The notes beneath the pieces were generated by a model, which was not told the origin of the DNA, ran no database searches, and worked only from the letters and a program-made list of their open reading frames with translations. The position numbers and the translations under genes are program-made. Shown piece after piece: positions 60,984 through 64,000 of a stretch of DNA of 64,000 nucleotides (position 1 is the first letter of the stretch; every line of letters begins with the position of its first letter). Location: the NCBI GenBank assembly GCA_904063045.1, contig CAJFCJ010000001.1, positions 2,053,501-2,117,500 of the forward strand, read 5' to 3'. The DNA is from Dimorphilus gyrociliatus. Taxonomy: Eukaryota > Annelida > Polychaeta > Dinophilidae.

Positions 60984-61751
60984 TTATTGTTCAATATTTG
61001 TATTATCCCCAGGAAAGTTCTGATAAATTTCACTAAAATCGTTTCTCATAACAGGTCCTCTAGGGGCGGGCCTACTCGGTTGAAGGACCAGAGTCCGTTC
61101 TCCGGACTCATGGCTAACACATTTCCAAGATTCTCCCTTAAATGCCCCCTATAAAGTTAAGTGTTGTTAAAATATGAACACTGAATTACTGACTTATGGT
61201 AGTTTAACTTACGATTAAGTATAAAATTGACCCAAAAAGTAAACATAGGCCACCCATAATTGTCGGTAATAGAAAGCATGATGGAATGATTATTCTGTTA
61301 AATAAATATGTTAGAACTATACTAAAGATGTTTAAAATTCAAATAATATAAATTCAATTACATTAAATGAAAAATAAATCGAATGAAGTAATTTTTATAC
61401 AACCATCCTAATTTATCTAAGATCTTGCCCAAATAAGACTGATATAGTCTTTCTTTCGTTCGTCCTTTAAGCCTTTTTCCTCTTGGATATTCAATAATTG
61501 TCAAAATAGCGGATAAAGGTCTATTAAAATGGATAAAATGATAGATTAACTCCTTAAAGAAAATTGTAATGGATCATACATCAACGCGGCAGCAAATTGC
61601 CAGTTTGAAAATTTCCCAGCAACGCCAACAATTCCTCCAATGAATATAACTATAGAAATGAAAAGATCATCTGCAAGTATTAGTAATACATAGGAAACTC
61701 ACGACTGGCACTCAATACAGATTGTTCATTTGCCCACATTGACCATTCCAT
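60984..61751 (-). CDS. CYBA: p22phox, NADPH oxidase small subunit (cytochrome b-245 alpha)
   Basis: Exons complement(60984..61148, 61213..61294, 61362..61520, 61580..61649, 61703..61751); phases close to 174 aa (human 195). Diagnostic matches are MEWSMWANEQ at the start, IFIGGIVGVAGKFSNWQF, EYPRGKRLKGRTKERLYQ and YLIGAFKGESW after the last splice. Four hydrophobic segments are visible. A cytosolic proline-containing tail, LQPSRPAPRGP, sits where human p22phox carries its p47phox-binding region. p22phox stabilises NOX1-4 type catalytic subunits, which make superoxide. The tail is shorter than in human. A 9-codon upstream ORF (ATG at 61834, stop at 61805) precedes the start. Divergent from COX18. 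Confidence 0.93.
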
Positions 61752-62145
61752 GATTATAAATCTGAATCCTTTAATGGTAATTAAGATCGACACGATCAAG
61801 AAATTTACATGTCCGATATCGTAAAATCTGCCATTTCTATTTAATTGTAAATAATATTTGCAAATAACACAAATGTAGGCTAAAATATTCTCACGTGATA
61901 CCGACTAACTGCGTTTCGAAACATTTATGTTTTTTTAAACTTAACTGGTAATAATATGTTATATTTCGTTAATATTTATCGTTATTGAAATGTCTTTAAG
62001 TATGATGTTTTTGGATTGAAAAAGTATATATTTTGTTGAATAATGACTCTTAAAAGTTCAACTATATCATAAACGATATCTGATAAACACTTTAATATAT
62101 TGAACTTTTCATGTGACTGACGAGTTGGGAGATTTTAAGCTTGAA
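61752..62145. promoter_or_regulatory. Divergent intergenic region CYBA/COX18
   Basis: 394 bp between the start codons of p22phox and COX18. It includes a short minus-strand upstream ORF (61805-61834) in the presumed CYBA leader. Confidence 0.5.
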
Positions 62146-63230
62146 ATGAATCGATATCTGCAGCCGGCTTTAAGGCTTAGATTAATATGTCCATCAAGTT
62201 ATACTCAAAAGAGGACATATAGCAAGACATTTGCAGAAAAATACCTATCTACAGACTTCCCTCCTATAGGTGCTGCAAATCAAATCTTAGAAACAGTTCA
62301 CGACTTCACTGGATTGCCATGGTGGGCTACAATTGCTATTACTACAGTTAGTTTAAGAACTGTTATAACTATGCCCCTTGCGATATACGGTCAACGAATA
62401 ATGGCGAAATTAGAGGCTCAACAGCCAGAACTTAAGGAAAAAGCTGGTATTCTATTGAGAGAAGTAGCTCATGCCAAAAAAGAACGAGGTTGGACTCAGA
62501 AGGAAGCCGAAGCTCAGTTTAAGTTAAATGTTAATATAATATTATCTATAATAAAACAATGCTAATACAATGTTATGTATGATTACTACAGCTGAAACGA
62601 ATAATTAAAGAAATCTATATAAGAGATAATAATCATCCCATGAAAAGTGGTTTGGTAATGATCTTTCAAATACCCCTATGGTTGTCAATGTCGTTTGCTT
62701 TGCGTAACATGACTGGCTCATTGCAGTTTGGAACAACAAGTATATTATTTTCAACAATTAAATAAATGCAGAATATAATATATATATATATATATATTTT
62801 TTTTTTCTAAATAGGGAACTCACCACTATGTCCCGATATGGCAAACGAAGGAACATTGTGGTTTCAAAATTTAATACTTCCAGATTCTACATGGCTATTA
62901 TCACTGTGCCTTGGAACAACGCAACTGGCTCTTTTAAAAGTATACTACTCTTAATATCTATCATCTTGTATATCATCTAAATAATACTTGTTTTTTTAGA
63001 TGTTCCCCATCAAAGGAGATGGAAAATTGGCTAAAACTATTAAGTATTCGTTAGGATTTTTTGCAGTTTTAATTGTTCCCATCAGTGCACAATTACCTGC
63101 CGCAATGACGTTTTACTGGCTAGTCTCATCTCTCTTTGGATTCTGTCAAAATTTACTTTTAAGGCATCCTTCTGTTAAGAAATTAATAAAGTCAAATATA
63201 AAAATAAAAAGTATAGAAAAACCATTATAG
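62146..63230 (+). CDS. COX18: COX18, mitochondrial OXA1-family insertase
   Basis: Exons 62146..62529, 62592..62739, 62815..62939, 63000..63230; phases close to 295 aa (human 333). The ATG at 62146 gives an Arg-rich presequence (MNRYLQPALRLRLICPSSY); the frame is open further upstream but only from a GTG. The YidC/OXA1 core shows TGLPWWATIAITTVSLRTVI, a basic matrix hairpin with ERGWTQKEAEA, QIPLWLSMSFALRNM, PDSTWLLSLCLG and TFYWLVSSLFGFCQNLLLR. COX18 inserts the C-terminal tail of COX2 through the inner membrane. AATAAA at 63254-63259. Confidence 0.95.
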
Positions 63231-64000
63231 GATTAAATTTCGTTCACTTACTGAATAAAAAACCTCAGGTTTTAATGCTGCAAAGTGGTTTTATTTATTA
63301 AAGTGCTATTAAAACTGTTGTTTCCTAGACCTATCATTGGAGAATTATAATAAAATACCCCATAACTAACAGCCTTTTGAGTTATTTTTACTTTTATTCT
63401 AAATTATTCATGCAGAAAGTCTTTTTTACTGTAATATCGATTTTTTCGCAATTATCCATTAGTTACTTTACAGAGTTGTATTCTTATATTTTGGAATCGT
63501 ATTGAATAGCTATCTGAGAACTACGAAAGCCAAGCAGGTCATTGAAATACTATTAGGAAAATGTGCTTGAAATATTTTAGACCCGGGAAGAAATATCACT
63601 TGTAATAAATGTTATTCTTAGAATTTAGGTACAACGACATATCTCCTAAAACAGTAATTCTTGGTAAATAGTTGAAAATACAGCCATTAACCTTGAGTTT
63701 ATCGGTAATGTCTTAGCTGGAAGCTGTATATAGAATTTCCACGGAACTCCATAACAACAACTAATCTGATGTTTTTCTCCCTAAGATGCTTTAAAATTAC
63801 CTGATTAGAAAACAACTTGGGTAAAAATATTGCTAGCATCCACCATCCTTCTTAACACGATAATAGCATTGTTATTAATAGCAATTATTCTATAATACAA
63901 AGAGAATAAACATTATTTATATAAAAGTTAAAAACAAGCAAAGTCCAATGAAATTATATATTTAATTTATTGCGTGACAATTATATTCTTAAAGGCTTTC
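63231..64000. other. Terminal intergenic stretch
   Basis: Contains the COX18 polyadenylation signal near 63254. The remaining ~740 bp are AT-rich and hold no exon I can support. Confidence 0.6.

Noticed and set aside
62113-62145. Upstream start of COX18 at a GTG
   Set aside because: Animal nuclear genes start at ATG; the ATG at 62146 yields a good mitochondrial presequence.

Overview
The window is nuclear DNA from an animal, most likely a small invertebrate with a compact genome. Protein-coding genes lie on both strands about every 2.5 kb. They carry canonical GT-AG introns, mostly 45-80 nt, in AT-rich surroundings. The gene set (NuMA, p22phox, ANKS3, FAM149B1, KLHL10, EFHC, CCDC34) is bilaterian. 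The layout resembles compact annelid genomes such as Dimorphilus, but the species is an inference. I saw no rRNA, convincing tRNA, CRISPR or transposon.

Layout, left to right. 1-3.9 kb (-): the 5' part of a 2-hydroxyacid oxidase, an intronless membrane-anchored GH31 (MYORG-like) protein that appears catalytically dead, and a 51-aa two-exon microprotein. 4.9-10.9 kb (+): FAM149B1, with long introns. 11.2-16 kb: RNF14 (-), CCDC34 (+), KLHL10 (-). 16.2-22 kb (+): a secreted protein resembling a TGF-beta prodomain without the growth factor, a PM20D2-type peptidase and an ENPP4/5-type phosphodiesterase. 22.3-34.1 kb: Myo1D (-), an unrecognised 124-aa protein (-), CFAP68 (+), lysosomal phospholipase PLA2G15 (-), EFHC1/2 (-). 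34.6-40 kb (+): cathepsin Z and the 22-exon ANAPC4. 41.1-47.5 kb (-): a NuMA homologue. 47.8-51.6 kb (+): MRPL55 and ANKS3. 51.8-55.3 kb (-): cytosolic alanyl-tRNA synthetase. 55.6-60.4 kb (+): IWS1 and beta-galactosidase GLB1. 60.5-61.8 kb (-): an unrecognised 132-aa ORF and the NADPH-oxidase subunit p22phox. 62.1-63.2 kb (+): COX18.

Exon structures were built by hand from splice signals, reading-phase continuity and remembered family sequences. In nearly every multi-exon gene the phases close exactly to the stop codon. The genes do not form one pathway. Two themes recur. Six genes belong to cilium or sperm biology (FAM149B1, CCDC34, KLHL10, CFAP68, EFHC1/2, ANKS3). Three belong to lysosomal hydrolysis (PLA2G15, cathepsin Z, GLB1). 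Many neighbours are divergent pairs 270-510 bp apart, or convergent pairs whose stops are as little as 39 bp apart, so shared promoters and overlapping 3' UTRs are likely.

The least conventional items are the prodomain-only TGF-beta-like secreted protein (16.2-17.6 kb) and the GH31 protein without its two catalytic aspartates (1.6-3.5 kb).
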